Assembly (NCBI RefSeq): GCF_958979055.1
Contig: NC_084890.1
Span: 28,689,116-28,753,115 of the forward strand
Direction: 5' to 3'
DNA: 64,000 nucleotides
DNA from: Alnus glutinosa
Taxonomy: Eukaryota; Streptophyta; Magnoliopsida; Fagales; Betulaceae
Part shown: positions 10,395 through 22,277 of the stretch, piece after piece
How positions within the stretch are numbered: the stretch's first letter is position 1
Layout: the number at the start of each line of letters is the position of its first letter
Notes under the pieces: model-generated
Seen by the model: the letters and a program-made list of their open reading frames with translations, nothing else
The model's database searches: none
Told to the model about the DNA's origin: nothing
Made by a program: the position numbers and the translations under genes

Positions 10395-12159
10395 TTATTG
10401 ACTTTTTTCATCTTCCTCATTTTGGATCCTCATGGCATCGATGTATGATTTGTCACGTAGTTCGCGTGAATAAAATCCCCTGAAGTATTCATCAACACCT
10501 ATTCTTTTGAACAATGTTGGTCTCTTTATTGTAACAAGGCTCGGTGCCAATCCCATCTTCCCATCCAGCTTTGGGCTGTAAAATGCGGCTATAGAGAGTC
10601 TTTCCTTCTCGGAGTTAACCATTTCTCAATGCTCAAATGCTTCTGTATAAACCATTCTTTACCATCTGCTAAACCATATATACGTACAATAAATGCCATA
10701 GTTAGGGATAAGATATTATTCCATGTATATATTTTCTTTCCTTCTCATCATTTTCACTTCTAATTATATTTTCTTTCTTTCTGTCCAGCAGCCCAAGACG
10801 TGTGGGGTAGCAAAACATCCCCATTCTAGAAGTGTAGTGGTACAGGTTTCAATTTTAAGGGGAGATTTGAAGATTGTTTACAACGTTTCAGCAAGGAGAA
10901 TATAGAGTTGTTGGCAGTGGTGGCATGTGGAATATGGTTTAGAAGGAATAAATACGTTTTTGAAGGAGTTTTTACCCATCCAGATGAAGTATATCCTGCA
11001 AAGGTCAAATTCATACGGGAATATAAGGAGTGTAAGCAGCTGGACTTGCTTGTGAACCACTCTGTAACAGAAACTGGTCCTCGTCGAGAACGTGTGATGT
11101 GGAGTCCTCCCCCGACTAGTTTTATAAAGATCAATTAGGACGCTGCCATAAATAAAACAAAGGGCTGTATTGATTTGGGAATAATAGCTAGGGATTGCAT
11201 GAGGCTTTTTTTGGGGGCCCAAAGTCTCACTAAAATTTTGCTGGTGGATGCCAAGATTGCAAAAACCATAGTTGCACCGGAGGCCGTTCAGTTCGCGAAA
11301 GAGGTTGGATTTCTTTATGCCATTTTTGAAGCAGATGCAGCTCAGGTTATTTTGGAAATTAACTCAGATCCTCCTTATCTGTCTAGATCTGGTCACCTTC
11401 TGGAAAGTATTCATATTGAGAAGCAAAGTTTACGCACTTGTAATTTTACTTTTGCTTATAGAGAAGCCAACTTAGCAGCCCATTGTCTTGCTAAAGAGGC
11501 TGCTTGAACTATGATTGATTTGTGTTGGCTGGAGGATACTCCTACTAGTATCTCCAGTATTGTTTTTAGGGAAGTCGTACATCCCTAGATCCTTGCTTTT
11601 CTAAGGGTCAAGTGTTTTCAATTTTTCTATTTTGATTGAAGATTATGATAGTTTCTGTTGAAAAAAAAAAGAAAAAAAAAGATAGATGACAAAAGACATA
11701 GCACGTGAAAAGAAAATGATATTTCATGCATTTGCATATGCATATATATAAAAGTTGACAGTATCCACACTTTTACACATAATTCATGCAAAAAACCACT
11801 ACAGAACAAAAATGAATCCGAAATATCTCAAGAATATTTTAGAAAATGTTATGCCACCTACCTCGAGGATATCTCCAATGTTGACAACAAAGGCATTAGG
11901 GAGGGGTTTAACAGGAATCCACATCCCATTTTTGCTTATCTAGAGACCCTCCATATCATTGACCTGTAGGAGGATTGTTAGGCCGATGACAAGCTCTGGT
12001 TGCGAATATGGAGGATAATAATTCATTCTTATGCTTTGCCGCCCTTCTTCGAACAACTCTTTCATATCCGTAGCTTCCATTTTGAGAGCTTTTCCCATGA
12101 GGTTGAGGATTTTCAAGGCAGGACTTTTTAATTCAACTAAGTAAGCTTCTAAGGTATCT
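10395..12159 (-). pseudogene. D2: 2OGD pseudogene, exons 3 and 4 only, iron-binding motif deleted
   Basis: Exon 4 is 10395-10665 and exon 3 is 11862-12159, both closest to D4. Exon 4 carries one extra base near 10635, which shifts the frame and creates TGA just where the iron-ligand histidine should follow. Exon 3 is 298 nt instead of 325 nt because 27 nt are missing at 11980-11984. The missing codons include the HSD of the HxD motif. A TAG replaces the expected CAG codon at 11940-11942. No exon 1 or 2 is found upstream before D3. The intron between the exons holds a LINE fragment. The locus cannot make an active dioxygenase. Confidence 0.9.
10770..11683 (+). mobile_element. 5'-truncated LINE (L1-type) fragment in the intron of D2
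   Basis: Relative to intron 3 of D4, about 912 bp are inserted here. Reading plus, the sequence encodes the C-terminal end of a plant LINE ORF2: a stretch like the region after the reverse transcriptase (IWFRRNKYVFEG near 10940), then an RNase H-like domain. Recognisable parts are WDAA (with TAG for W at 11136-11138), GIIARD, FEADAAQVILEIN and FAYREANLAAHCLAKEAA, ending at 11507. An A-rich tail at about 11661-11680 marks the 3' end. A target duplication is not clear. The copy is truncated and carries stops, so it is inactive. Confidence 0.8.
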
Positions 12160-13027
12160 CTGCATGCAAAATCAGCATCTAAAAATTTTGATCAAACAAA
12201 ACCTAATTGTCGAAAGGCAACACAAACTTGATTGGATTTCTTGGACAACCTCTATCGTTTAGCAGTTGGATACATGTTTGAGATTTATTTGATTCTCTAT
12301 CGTTTGGGCTACTTTATTTGATTCTCTAAGAATAATATCCTGTAAATTTTATTTTAGGTATGACTTTCTCTTTTGTGTTATATATTTACAATTAAAAATG
12401 TCTTTTTTTTGAATCAAAAAGCACAAGTAAAAGCATCCCGCAATAATAAAATAATATAAACCTTTAATTACAAGTTTAAAGGTTTATGGTTAAATTTGCA
12501 TGGACAAATAAGAAGTTAGTTCTTTAAAATTGCTCATCCTCATACTTGAAATTAAATTTCTAGTTTATAAGGTCAGTGACTCATTAAATCTTTAAATTTG
12601 TCCTTGCCTGGCTTGGACGTCAAAACTTAGCCCCCTTGAATTTACAGCTATGATATTTCTTCTACTTCTCTCTCTCTCTTTGCTTTTTTTTTTTTTTTTC
12701 CCCCAAAACAAGAGGCTACTAGTGCCCCCATGAATTGACTCCATGCATCTCCATCAAGTTTAAGCTCTAAAGTTTGGTGGTCAATTTTTTACTCTAGAAT
12801 GAATGATAAGTTCATTGGGCATTGGCAAAACAAATAATTTTATCATGAATATGTGTTTATTTAAATATGGCTTACATATAATCAAAACAGGATATTGAAC
12901 ATAGGATCCGCCACTAGCTAGCTAGCACTCATATTACAGAATAGCTTTCATCGTATTTATTTTTTTATATATAGAGTAGTACTACATATACTGTAGTCAT
13001 TGAGTTTTTCAATCTGAAAGATAATTC
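12160..13027. other. Intergenic DNA between D2 and D3
   Basis: The part next to D2 matches intron 2 of D4 (30960-31260), so it is leftover D2 intron. The part from about 12450 matches the 3' flanks of D6 and D7. No missing D2 exons are found. Confidence 0.7.
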
Positions 13028-14774
13028 TTAAGAGCCTTTCTGTTCGTCATTCTGGACCCTCATGACATCAATGTTCGACTTCCCATTGAGTTTACAAGAG
13101 AAAAAGCCCTTGAAGTAATCTGAAACCCCTATTCTTTTGAAGAATGCTGGTGATTCTGGAGTAATAAGGCTTGGTGCTGGACCCATATCTCGTTCTAGTC
13201 TAAGCCTGTAAAGTGTGGCCATAGAGAGCCTTTCCTTCACTGAGTTAACAGTAGCCCAATGCTCAATGCTACAGTATATTCCAATGGTCACAATCTGCCG
13301 AAACATGCATGGAAAACGCATAAAAGACGAGTTTCTGTAACTCAAGCATATGTTTGGTTCTAGAAAGTATGCACAATAAGAAGAAAACACAAAACAAAGT
13401 CCTTGATTTACCTCCAAAATGTCTCTAATGTTGACAATAAAAGCATTAGGGAGGGGTTTAATAGGCATCCATATCCCATCTTTTTGTATCTCGAGGCCTT
13501 CCATTTCATTGAGTTGGAGGAGAATTGTTAGGCCAATGGTGTCAGAGTGAGGGTTGAGGCCGATGACAAGTTCCGGTTGCGGACATGGAGGGTAGTAGTT
13601 CATTCTAATTGCTTGCCACCCAACTTCAAACTGGTTCTTCATGTCATTATTTTTCATTCTTAGAGCTTTCGCCATAAGTTTAAGGATTTTCATTGCAAGG
13701 TTTTAAAGCTCTGTTGAGTAAGCTTCTAACTTATCTCTGCATGTGAAAATTTAAATATAAAGACTACTCCTTCACCTTTAATAGCTTCATTTCTATGTTT
13801 TCATATTCTCTGACATGATAATGAAAATCTCTATTAAATGAAATAACAAATAAAAGTATAAGTAGAATCTAATAGTAAATTTTACTGTCATGTTAAAGAC
13901 TGAACACTTGACTGTATGTGTAGTATTTCTGTTCGAGATGCTCATCTTTTTCATTCCTAGAAAGAGAGAGAGATTGAACCTCAATGGTATGGTGAACTTG
14001 GGGAACAAGTGGGGCTTCTTCAAATAGGTTGGAAGTGTGACCATGTAGAACATGTCTCCCCAGTCAAGCTTTTGCTCCTCGGACATGACAAAGGCCTGCC
14101 CAAACCCTTTCAAATCTCTTGTTTGTTGCTAGTACTTCTTCTTCTCTTCAATTGGCATCTTAAAAGATTCCTGAATGTCTAATTTCACATTCTCTAACAA
14201 TGAAGTGCTCACCCCATGATTTATTAACTACAAAACATTTCCAACTTTTACTTGAAAGGAATTATAATAATAGATTCATGTAGAAAACTGTCTCTTATAA
14301 TTAAAATAAAACTTATCCATCGATTGACCGAATTGCAGCCAATCAGGGCAACTAATAAGAAAGGCCCAATGAGATATATATGTATATATAGCCCGATTTG
14401 GTGTTTAGGTAGCTTGAGGTGTGAAGGTTATTTATTCGGACATGTGAACTCTATCAAGGCCCTCTCTCATTAGCTGCTCAGATTAATTGCAATTCGGAAT
14501 GCAACCAATGCCGATGTATTCATTTAATGAGCGGTTAGTGAAATTAATTGTTGTGGCTGAAATTTCTTTTCTATACGTAATGTGTTGGGAAAATTAATTG
14601 GAGAAAAGACGAGCAGAATATTAAAGAGTAGCTCTGCATATTTGAGTTGAACAAGTCGGTCACCAAACGAGGGTTTGTTGGACTCTCAAATCATTGACTT
14701 GCTTTATGAAGTTTTGGGTGACTATTCAAACTTTGAAAAGTGTCATTTTAGGGTATCCATCTTTTATTTTTTTT

Positions 14775-14941
14775 GGGTTAAATACAATTCACGCCCCAAT
14801 TTGTCATCCGTTTTCAATTTGACTACCAAATTTTAAAAATTGGTAATGTGCCCCCACAAAGTTTTCAGAATTTTCAATGTCACCATTCCTTTTGCCTTAT
14901 TTGTCAAACCAGACGAAATTTGCATCACCTGCGTGTCACGT

Positions 14942-14981
<40 letters not shown>

Positions 14982-16406
14982 GTAAATTTGTCTGTTTTAC
15001 CCTCACTCCGGCCAAAACATCTTCATTTTCCATGTCAACTTCTCAATTTTACCCTACACAAACGCTGTCGTTTTCCATTTATTCCTCGCCGAATCTTCAC
15101 GCGTAACCGATCTTCTTGTTTTCAACTGTGAATTTCGCACACTCAAAGCTTTTCCTGCAATACCCAGTTCATAGAATCGGGACCGCTTGTGGGGTTTTTC
15201 GGTTTTGGTGAAGTTGGTGATTCGGAAATGAGAGCAGGACTGAGCACGATCCAGTAAACCCTAACGCCGGAGGCGGTGAACGTACTGAACCACTCGATTG
15301 CCGATGTGGGTCTACGCAACCACGACCAGATGACGCCGTTCCATGTGGCGGCCATATCAGACCCATCGTCGCTAATCTCAGCTGACGAGGTTTTGGAACA
15401 AGTGGCTGAGGTTTTGGATTTGGTGCTTAGCAAAGTCAAAGACCTCGAAGCAACAGATGTGGTCTGGTTTGCCGGTGTTGTCTCGTTGTCATTGATGTGG
15501 TCTGGGTTAGGGTTAGGGTTTAATTTCAATTTCTTGCACTTTATATTTTATTTATTTTTTTTGGTTTTGTTTGTGAAGAAGATGGATTTCCTCGATCCGG
15601 GTTATGTGTATGTTGGAAATGAAATGGAATATTTTTTTGTTGAATATTTGTGTTTTGTGCAATTTTAATCTGAATCGTTGGCTTGAATTGGGCTTTCCCC
15701 AATCGATAATTTCTAATTTCTTACCTTGTATCCCCAAGGGGTTTGAAAGAATGTCGCTTTGATGATGTTGCTGTGTTATGGTTAAAGAAGAAATTGTGTT
15801 GGTCAAATACTTTCTCTGTGAATTGGGTTTTTGTTATGGAGTTGAATTTGCATATGGATATGAATTGAAGTAGTGGTGGTGGAAAGCTTAATTATTCTGA
15901 GCGTTATGGTTTTAGAGTTGGGATGAAATTCTTGTTGTGATGTTGACAGTTTTGGTTTCAGAGTTTCCATAACCCTGAGGGTTTTGCTGAGGGTTGGGGT
16001 TCTTCCTCAATTGATAACTTCTATCTTAAATCACTCAAGTTTGGTTGTGTTGCGGCGTTGTCAAAAATAAATTGAAATGATAAAAGCTATTTTTGAGCTG
16101 CGAGAGATTAGAGGATTTACTGCAAGACCTGACCCGAACCCGGATGAAGGTAGGGGATGATAGCTTTAAGGTCAATTCCGTAATTGACCAAGCCTAAATA
16201 AGGGTAAAATTGACAAATTTGCATAAAAAAGTCACGTGCCACGCATGTGATGCACATTATGTCTGGTTTAACAGAAAAGGCTAACAAAATGGCGACATTG
16301 AAAATTCTGGAAATTTTGAGGGGACACATTGCAAATTTTTAAATTTTGGTAGCTAAATTAAAAACAGGTGACAACTTTGGGGAGTGGGGTGAATTGTATT
16401 TAACCC
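14775..16406. mobile_element. Mutator-like (MULE) element with long inverted repeats in intron 1 of D3
   Basis: The ends GGGTTAAATACAATTCACGC and its near-perfect complement at 16386-16406 begin inverted repeats of about 170 bp, reaching AAACCAGACGAAATTTGCAT (14907 region) and its partner near 16232-16270. Long terminal repeats of this kind point to a MULE. The interior (about 15130-15660) has a GC-richer stretch that reads open on both strands and is bordered by a drop in A+T. It looks like captured host sequence, but I do not recognise the protein. The element split the left arm of an older MITE, so a T-rich target hides its target duplication. Confidence 0.75.
15504..15521 (+). repeat. Short telomere-like repeat, three GGGTTA-type units
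   Basis: GGGTTAGGGTTAGGGTTT lies in the middle of the MULE interior. It matches the plant telomere unit TTTAGGG only loosely and could equally be an inverted telo-box cluster from a captured promoter or 5' region. Confidence 0.6.
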
Positions 16407-17462
16407 TCTTTTTTTTTTCTTTTTTTCTTTTTTAATTTCAACCTTATGTTGTAATTTTTCGTTAAATTCTATCAAAATTCTCAAAATACAATGTGTTTAT
16501 TTTTTATTTTTTAAAAAAATTTATAAATTTTTTTAAAGATTCAAGCATAGGTATTTTTGCAAATCCAGTTAAATTGACCAATGCCTAAATCATAACAATT
16601 TTTTTTTTTTTTTTCTTTTCTTTCCTAAAAAGGAGGGGTACTCTAGAAATTTTGACAGGATTTAACAAATTCAAACAGATGGTTGAAATTGAAAATAATT
16701 GGAAGATAGATACCTAAATTGACACTTTTAGAAGTTTGGGTATCTTTTTGCAAAAGTAATGAAAGATCAGGGATTGATTATAAGTGAAGTTCTCATCTTT
16801 TATCTTTTATTATTTATTTTATTTTTTTTAAGGAAATTCATTTAGAACTCAACTATGTGAGGACCATAGCACCTATAAAAGAGTAAAAAAAATCAATTTG
16901 CACCCTAGTAGTTTATTATTTTTAATTTTTTTAGTCATCCATGCATGTGGTATTCTATTCTTTAAATCAATCACCTCTTTCTAGTCATGTACACCCTGTA
17001 TATCCAAGTATTTTCATATAAACGATTTTTCTTAATGATTTAAACATAAAGTAATTTAGGGAAAAAAAAATTAGAGTGTGATTAGAAAGTCAGAAAATCT
17101 CAATAGGTTTCAATAGAACTCTTTAAAAAAAAAAAAAAAAATAGAGAGAATTCATATCTTATCCACTCAAGCGTCCAAGGTAGATCATGGTCACCTGGAA
17201 GAAGCCCCATTCTTTGCTTGCATGGTGCATCTTGTGCAACTCAGAGTCCATAAATTTCGGGGAGAATAGCTTTTGCATGTCGATGACTGGGGACTTGGGG
17301 TAAAGCAGCTGTGGAGTAGGACATGTTGGGAGGTTCCTGATCGGGACGCACATATATACCGTGGCAGGACGGTCGCCGTCGTCTCCTTTTGCCAGCTCCT
17401 GAACACAAGGAACGGGGAGAGAGGTCCCTAAGTCTAACCATGCTTGTCCCTTCTGGTTCCAT

Positions 17463-17532
17463 ATATAGCTCCGACCAAGAAAACCCAGAAGGCGCAATGC
17501 TTGAATTCTACCAGTTATGAATACAGAACATC

Positions 17533-17587
<55 letters not shown>

Positions 17588-17954
17588 AACCCTCTTTTTC
17601 ATAGAAAAAAATAAAAGTGGACCTAGTCTTGAGCAATTATTGTTCTTTTATTGTATATATATAAGGGAAAAGTTTAAAAAACACTCAATACATACTTCTT
17701 ACATACTCACCCTCTCACATGGTGTGGGACTCACATTACATGGACATGATGAGCCCCACCCCATATAAGAGAGTGAGCGCATAAGTGGTGTGTATTGGAG
17801 GTTTTTGTATCACTTCTCGATAGATAAAGAACCCTATTTTTCATGAGAAAAAAAAAAGTGGGCTTAGTCTTGATGAGCGGGCGATTATTGTAAACCACTA
17901 ATTAATCATTGGATTCCTGTCTGAAAACGTTTTCATTAAAAATCCATTTTCATA

Positions 17955-17991
<37 letters not shown>

Positions 17992-19282
17992 GAAAAGAAA
18001 ATAGTCTACAAAATTTCAATAAATTAAATCTTAAATAAACACAAATACTTCTTAATGCCAACTACAACTTATTTTCTGATATCCTTTGAGATGCTACTTG
18101 CCCGTACGTACGTAGAAGAATTTGGGTCCATACACAATTAGAGTTTGACCCCAAGTTTACAGGGACCTCAAGGTCGCTTTTTAGGGAGGAACTCTTCTTG
18201 TTAAAAAAAAAGGAGAGCTTGTCAGAAGCCAGCGGTCCCAGAGAGGAATGAGAGTACGTACTTCAACACCCAAGTTAGTAAGAGTCTCTAGGAGGCCAGA
18301 TAGAAACTGAATAGAAAGGGGTAGTATAGGAAAACAGGGTATGTACCTAGTGAGACCTTCTTTCCTTTTATAGACTAGTTGCCCCCGCCATCTCTCTCTA
18401 GGGGCTTAGGGTCTCCCGACCGACTGTATTTTGCTATTGACGTGGAGACCACCAGTGTGAACATGTAGTTGACTGAGCTGGCCATTGGGGGGGTCGATTA
18501 TAGAGTGTTGCACTCAAGAGAGTGTATACCGACCAGGTATAAGGCCCCTAGACTAGATTGTCGGGTTTGGTTTTGGCTATGTTGGTATGGGCATATTTTG
18601 AGGGCTTCCCTCGTTTGGGCAGCCAAGCTTTAGAGCTCCGCTGGTAATATGGTCCTCCAGTAGTCCCCCAGTTCCCTTGGACAGTTAGCCTGTCAACCGG
18701 TTCATGAAAACTTGGTTGAGTTGTTTCCAGAAGTCAAGGATTGCTAAGGTAGGGCTTAAAAGATCTGCTAGCAATATGGTACTAGAGTTCCAATGAATAA
18801 CTCCCAAACTAATTATTCTCCAATGATCACCTAGCATAGTCTAAATCTCAAGTTGAGAGATCACTTGCAAATTATAAAAATTATTATTGATATGGTGGCT
18901 TGAATTTAGAAGAGGAGTTCATGAACTTTCATGCACCCCACGAATATATAATTAACATTAGAAAAATGTCACACACTCCTATTTCCACTCTCAAGTGCAT
19001 ATTCCCTCACGTGACACTAAAAATCACTATTGAATTCAAAATCTAATAGTAGTTCCTCCAAAATCTAATAATGATTTTCATTGTTGGCGGGTTTTTTCTT
19101 TTCTTTTATTTATTTAATTTTTTTTGTGTGTGGTTGACTTAGGAGTATATATATGAGAAATTTTACACACGCTCCCAAATGCACTTCCTATTGTGGTACT
19201 AAAAATACCATTATATTCAAAATCTAATAATGACTCATCCTAAGTCTAATGGTGGTTTTTAGTGCCACGTTATGAAGTGTAT
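17463..19282. other. Upstream DNA of D3, paralogous to 4917-8430
   Basis: No gene is supported. The sequence follows the D1 upstream region closely but lacks the promoter duplication and the GC-rich insertion at 6393-7553. It carries a (TA)n run at about 17537-17583, an AAAAG repeat near 17970-18000, and MITE copies near 18958 and 19151. Confidence 0.65.
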
Positions 19283-20734
19283 TGATGAGCGTCAAATATT
19301 GTATATTTGAACCCCTTAATTTGCATTTGTTAAACCTTTAACTTTGTTGTTTTCTAATTTTTTTTTTTTTTTTTGTTAATTTTAGTGTTATAGTGTTTTG
19401 CAGGTCATTAATAGAAAAAAAAAATGCAGTCCTTGTATGAAATTGCAAAGAAGCGGAAAACAAGCCCACGACGACATCAAATTGATCTTTGTTGAGTCGG
19501 ACCTCAAAGTATAAGTGTGGTTTATTCTCAAGAAAGCAGTCACGAGATGAGACATGATAGATGTGTAATTTGCCAATGGCCCAAATGGAATACAGATGAG
19601 GGATACACGTCTTTTCTGCAGGATTGGAAGACCGAACCAAGACACGTTGTTAGCAATAATTTGTGTGACCGAAACACGTTATTCTGGAGGGCTTGCCAAC
19701 ACAGACGCAAGTTTTCTTTAGTGTGCATGAGCCGAACACACGTTATTCTTTATGACAAGCAGCCGTGCATGTGTTATATATATATACATATGCGTTCTCT
19801 CCAGATTCAGCACCATTGAACAGAAGACACAAAGTACGAACGTGTGGAGGTGCAACAGAGCTTGCATTTTTCCTATGAACGTGTGGTAGCCGCGTACATA
19901 GGGGAGAACCGAACAAGATGTAAAAAAAAAAAGGTGCAACGGGTAGGAGGCAGCAGCACGTCCGAGAGCTGGTCTTAATTTCTTTTTGTGTGTTTTCTTG
20001 TCTTTTTGTAAGTATTTCAATCATTTTATGTTTTTAAAAAAAGTTTGCATGTTGAATTTAGTTATGAGAGGCTAATTTTTCAACTAAGGTTGAAGATAAA
20101 ACCTTGTCATTGATTACATTTACGTTCCTTGTTATTTAGTTTATACAATTCCGATGTTTATCAAAATATTGTTCAAGTCCAACATTTAATTAATTGATTG
20201 ATGTCTTTTAATTGAAGGATTATTGATTTAAAATTGAATATTCAATGTGTTACGTTTCAACCGATGGATACATCGAATGATTTGATTGAAAGAGGATATC
20301 CATTGTGATTTGTTTATGAAACGGATACATTGGATGATTTAATTTTAATTGAATATTTGTTGTGATTTGTTATTGAGTTGGATTCGGAATGATTTAATAT
20401 GCATTTTTATGGAACTTTGAACAATCAATAAGGCATAATTGTTTATCGGGTGTATGAATAAAATACAAGAATATATTTGTTGTTTGATATGGCGAGGTGG
20501 ATTCTAAAACTTTAGAATTTTTTTTGTTAATTTTTGTTTTTATTTAAGTTTTAATTTAGTTTATTATTTTGCATGATAAAAGCCCCAAAAATTGGAACTA
20601 GGTTAAAATAGAATTAGTTTAGATAGAAATTAATTTTCGTAACACAATTTCCTCTGGATTCGACCTCGCACTTGCACATATACTATATTGCAAACGATTC
20701 GTTTACTTGCGAGTAATTTAAAATTTGCACATCA
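19283..20734. mobile_element. Solo LTR of a large gypsy-type retrotransposon
   Basis: The unit starts TGATGAGCGTCAAATATTG, ends GCACATCA and is 1452 bp. It is flanked by TGTAT and TGTAC, a 5 bp target duplication with one change. The paralogous site near 8410 has no insert. Its start and its 3' part (a CTCTGGATTCGACC-like stretch and TTGCGAG) match the solo LTR at 47046-48752. This layout is typical of Athila/Tat-like LTRs. No internal region remains, as expected after LTR-LTR recombination. Confidence 0.8.
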
Positions 20735-21704
20735 TGTACATTTGGGAGTGTGAGAGTGAGGAAATTAATTTTTGCTTTCAGTTATATAAGAGTTTTGTTT
20801 GCTTTATGGAAAAATGAGGAAAAGAAAATGAGTAATGTTGACCGTCGTTATAGGCCAAGAGAGCTAGGCCCTGCCACTGTGCCAAGGTGCCAGACAAGAG
20901 TGACTTAGAGTAATGGACACGACGGTCCCCGAAGAGACGAATAGTCCTAGCCCCGGCATCGTTAGCATTTTGAATGAGCGACCTTGGTCCACTTTGGGTA
21001 GTTCAACAATACCTCTTGGATCTGCCAGGTGAGGGGAATCTTTTGACCGAAGTCTTCCAAAAAGGTCGACTTCGGCGTTGCCAAAGAAACCACTTTTGTA
21101 TTCTTTTCTGGAAAATATAAGAGTCTCGTGAGTTTATTTCATGGGGAAGGGTTCGAGGTTAGGCCATTAGAATGAAGCTAAAACAATGAGCGAACTTGAT
21201 GAGATTTGTTTGGTTATATGATTTTTTTATTTTTTATTTTTTGAGAATGTAAATTTGAATGCTCTATCAATCTAGTTTTAATTTTATTTTTTATTTTTCA
21301 AAAAAATTCTGTTCATAATCTCATGCCATTTTTTTTATATATAAAAAAAAAAAAAAAAAAAAGGAAGAAATTTATTTATTTATTTTTTTTTGTTTTGTCG
21401 TTTATATATACACAGATTTATGGTGGTCAAGAAAAGCAAAAAAGCTTCTTGTTTTTTGTAGTGACTATATTGCGCTCCATCAATTCGTATTAAAACTATA
21501 GTATGTTGAATCATTATAGGTTGTAAATATGGTGGTAGAAATTAATGTTTACTATACTGAAGTGTATAATGCTATGCTAGCTACTAGGGGGAGAGTTTCT
21601 AGGAGGGCCTATCAAGAGTCTTTTGATATCATAAGTATTAAAAGACCACCTTAATTTAGAATTTAAAGTCTCGGTTTGTGCCCAGCAAAATATAACATCA
21701 ATTC
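20735..21704. other. Intergenic DNA upstream of D4, left of the LTR element
   Basis: It aligns with about 9300-10180 between D1 and D2, so it belongs to the duplicated unit. No coding sequence is supported. AATTC at 21700-21704 is the left target duplication of the next element. Confidence 0.65.
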
Positions 21705-22277
21705 TTTTGGTACAGTTTCCGGTACGGTGACGTGTTGTCTTGTGATTCGTTGCCTCCCTTGTAATTAACTCTCATCGTAATCTACAAAATAATAAACGGC
21801 TCGTCGGCTCATGGGGGTGCCGACCATACCCCCACTCCGATGCCTAAGTCAGTTCAAACTATTTATTTTCTGGAGAGTATCAATAATCTCAGAGCTTAGA
21901 GAATCTTCCTGTCAAAAAATGCCTGGTGTAGTGGTCTTATTTATAGGCTCACAGTTCACAGTTATAAAACTGCTAGAATACTTGGAGCATAATTTGATTA
22001 GGAGTCTGAGTCCTAGATCACATAGTCTTTAATCTTATCTTCATAAAATTTGAATTGGGTAGTAGAGTTCAAACTGGATAGGACACTACCTCTTCAGCTG
22101 ATGCCATACTATTAGGTACCTTATCCCATATTTGATGAGATAAAAGTCTATCTTGATATACTCGAGATATACGTCTTTTTGGAGATAACGAATGGTCTTA
22201 TAAATTGGGTCTGATCTTGCTGGGCCGACCCGATGGGCGCGGCCAACGTGTTTTTGGAGCTGATTATTTCTCCAACA
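21705..22277 (-). repeat. 3' LTR of the 8.1 kb element
   Basis: 573 bp, ending TCTCCAACA. The outer terminal base pair differs from the other LTR: it starts TTTTGG where the partner starts TGTTGG, a single change. Very few differences from 29287-29851 suggest a fairly recent insertion. Confidence 0.85.

Larger units (their letters stand above)
13028..17462 (-). pseudogene. D3: full-length 2OGD pseudogene with four exons, two stops and a frameshifted exon 1
   Basis: The four exon positions are 17195-17462, 13980-14227, 13412-13736 and 13028-13294. Splice sites are retained, exon 2 with TAG rather than CAG at its acceptor. Exon 1 carries four indels against D1 and D7 (two of +4 and two of +1), so the conserved blocks [21 protein letters not shown] and VIDMQKLF fall in different frames. 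Exon 2 has TAG for a tryptophan codon at 14129-14131. Exon 3 has TAA for a glutamine codon at 13703-13705. Missense changes hit conserved spots: VNIGD has become VNIRD, EHRA has become EHWA, and FYSP has become LYRL. The HxD, distal H and RxS residues persist. It is a long-dead gene, although 13028-13693 still reads open across exon 3, intron 3 and exon 4. Confidence 0.9.

Noticed and set aside
15276..15668. 130-codon frame in the MULE interior as a host gene
   Set aside because: It lies between transposon inverted repeats, overlaps open frames on the other strand and shows no domain I recognise; treated as possible captured sequence.
19388..20024. Overlapping open frames of about 60-100 codons within the solo LTR
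   Set aside because: They occur on both strands, overlap and match no family; LTR sequence is the better explanation.
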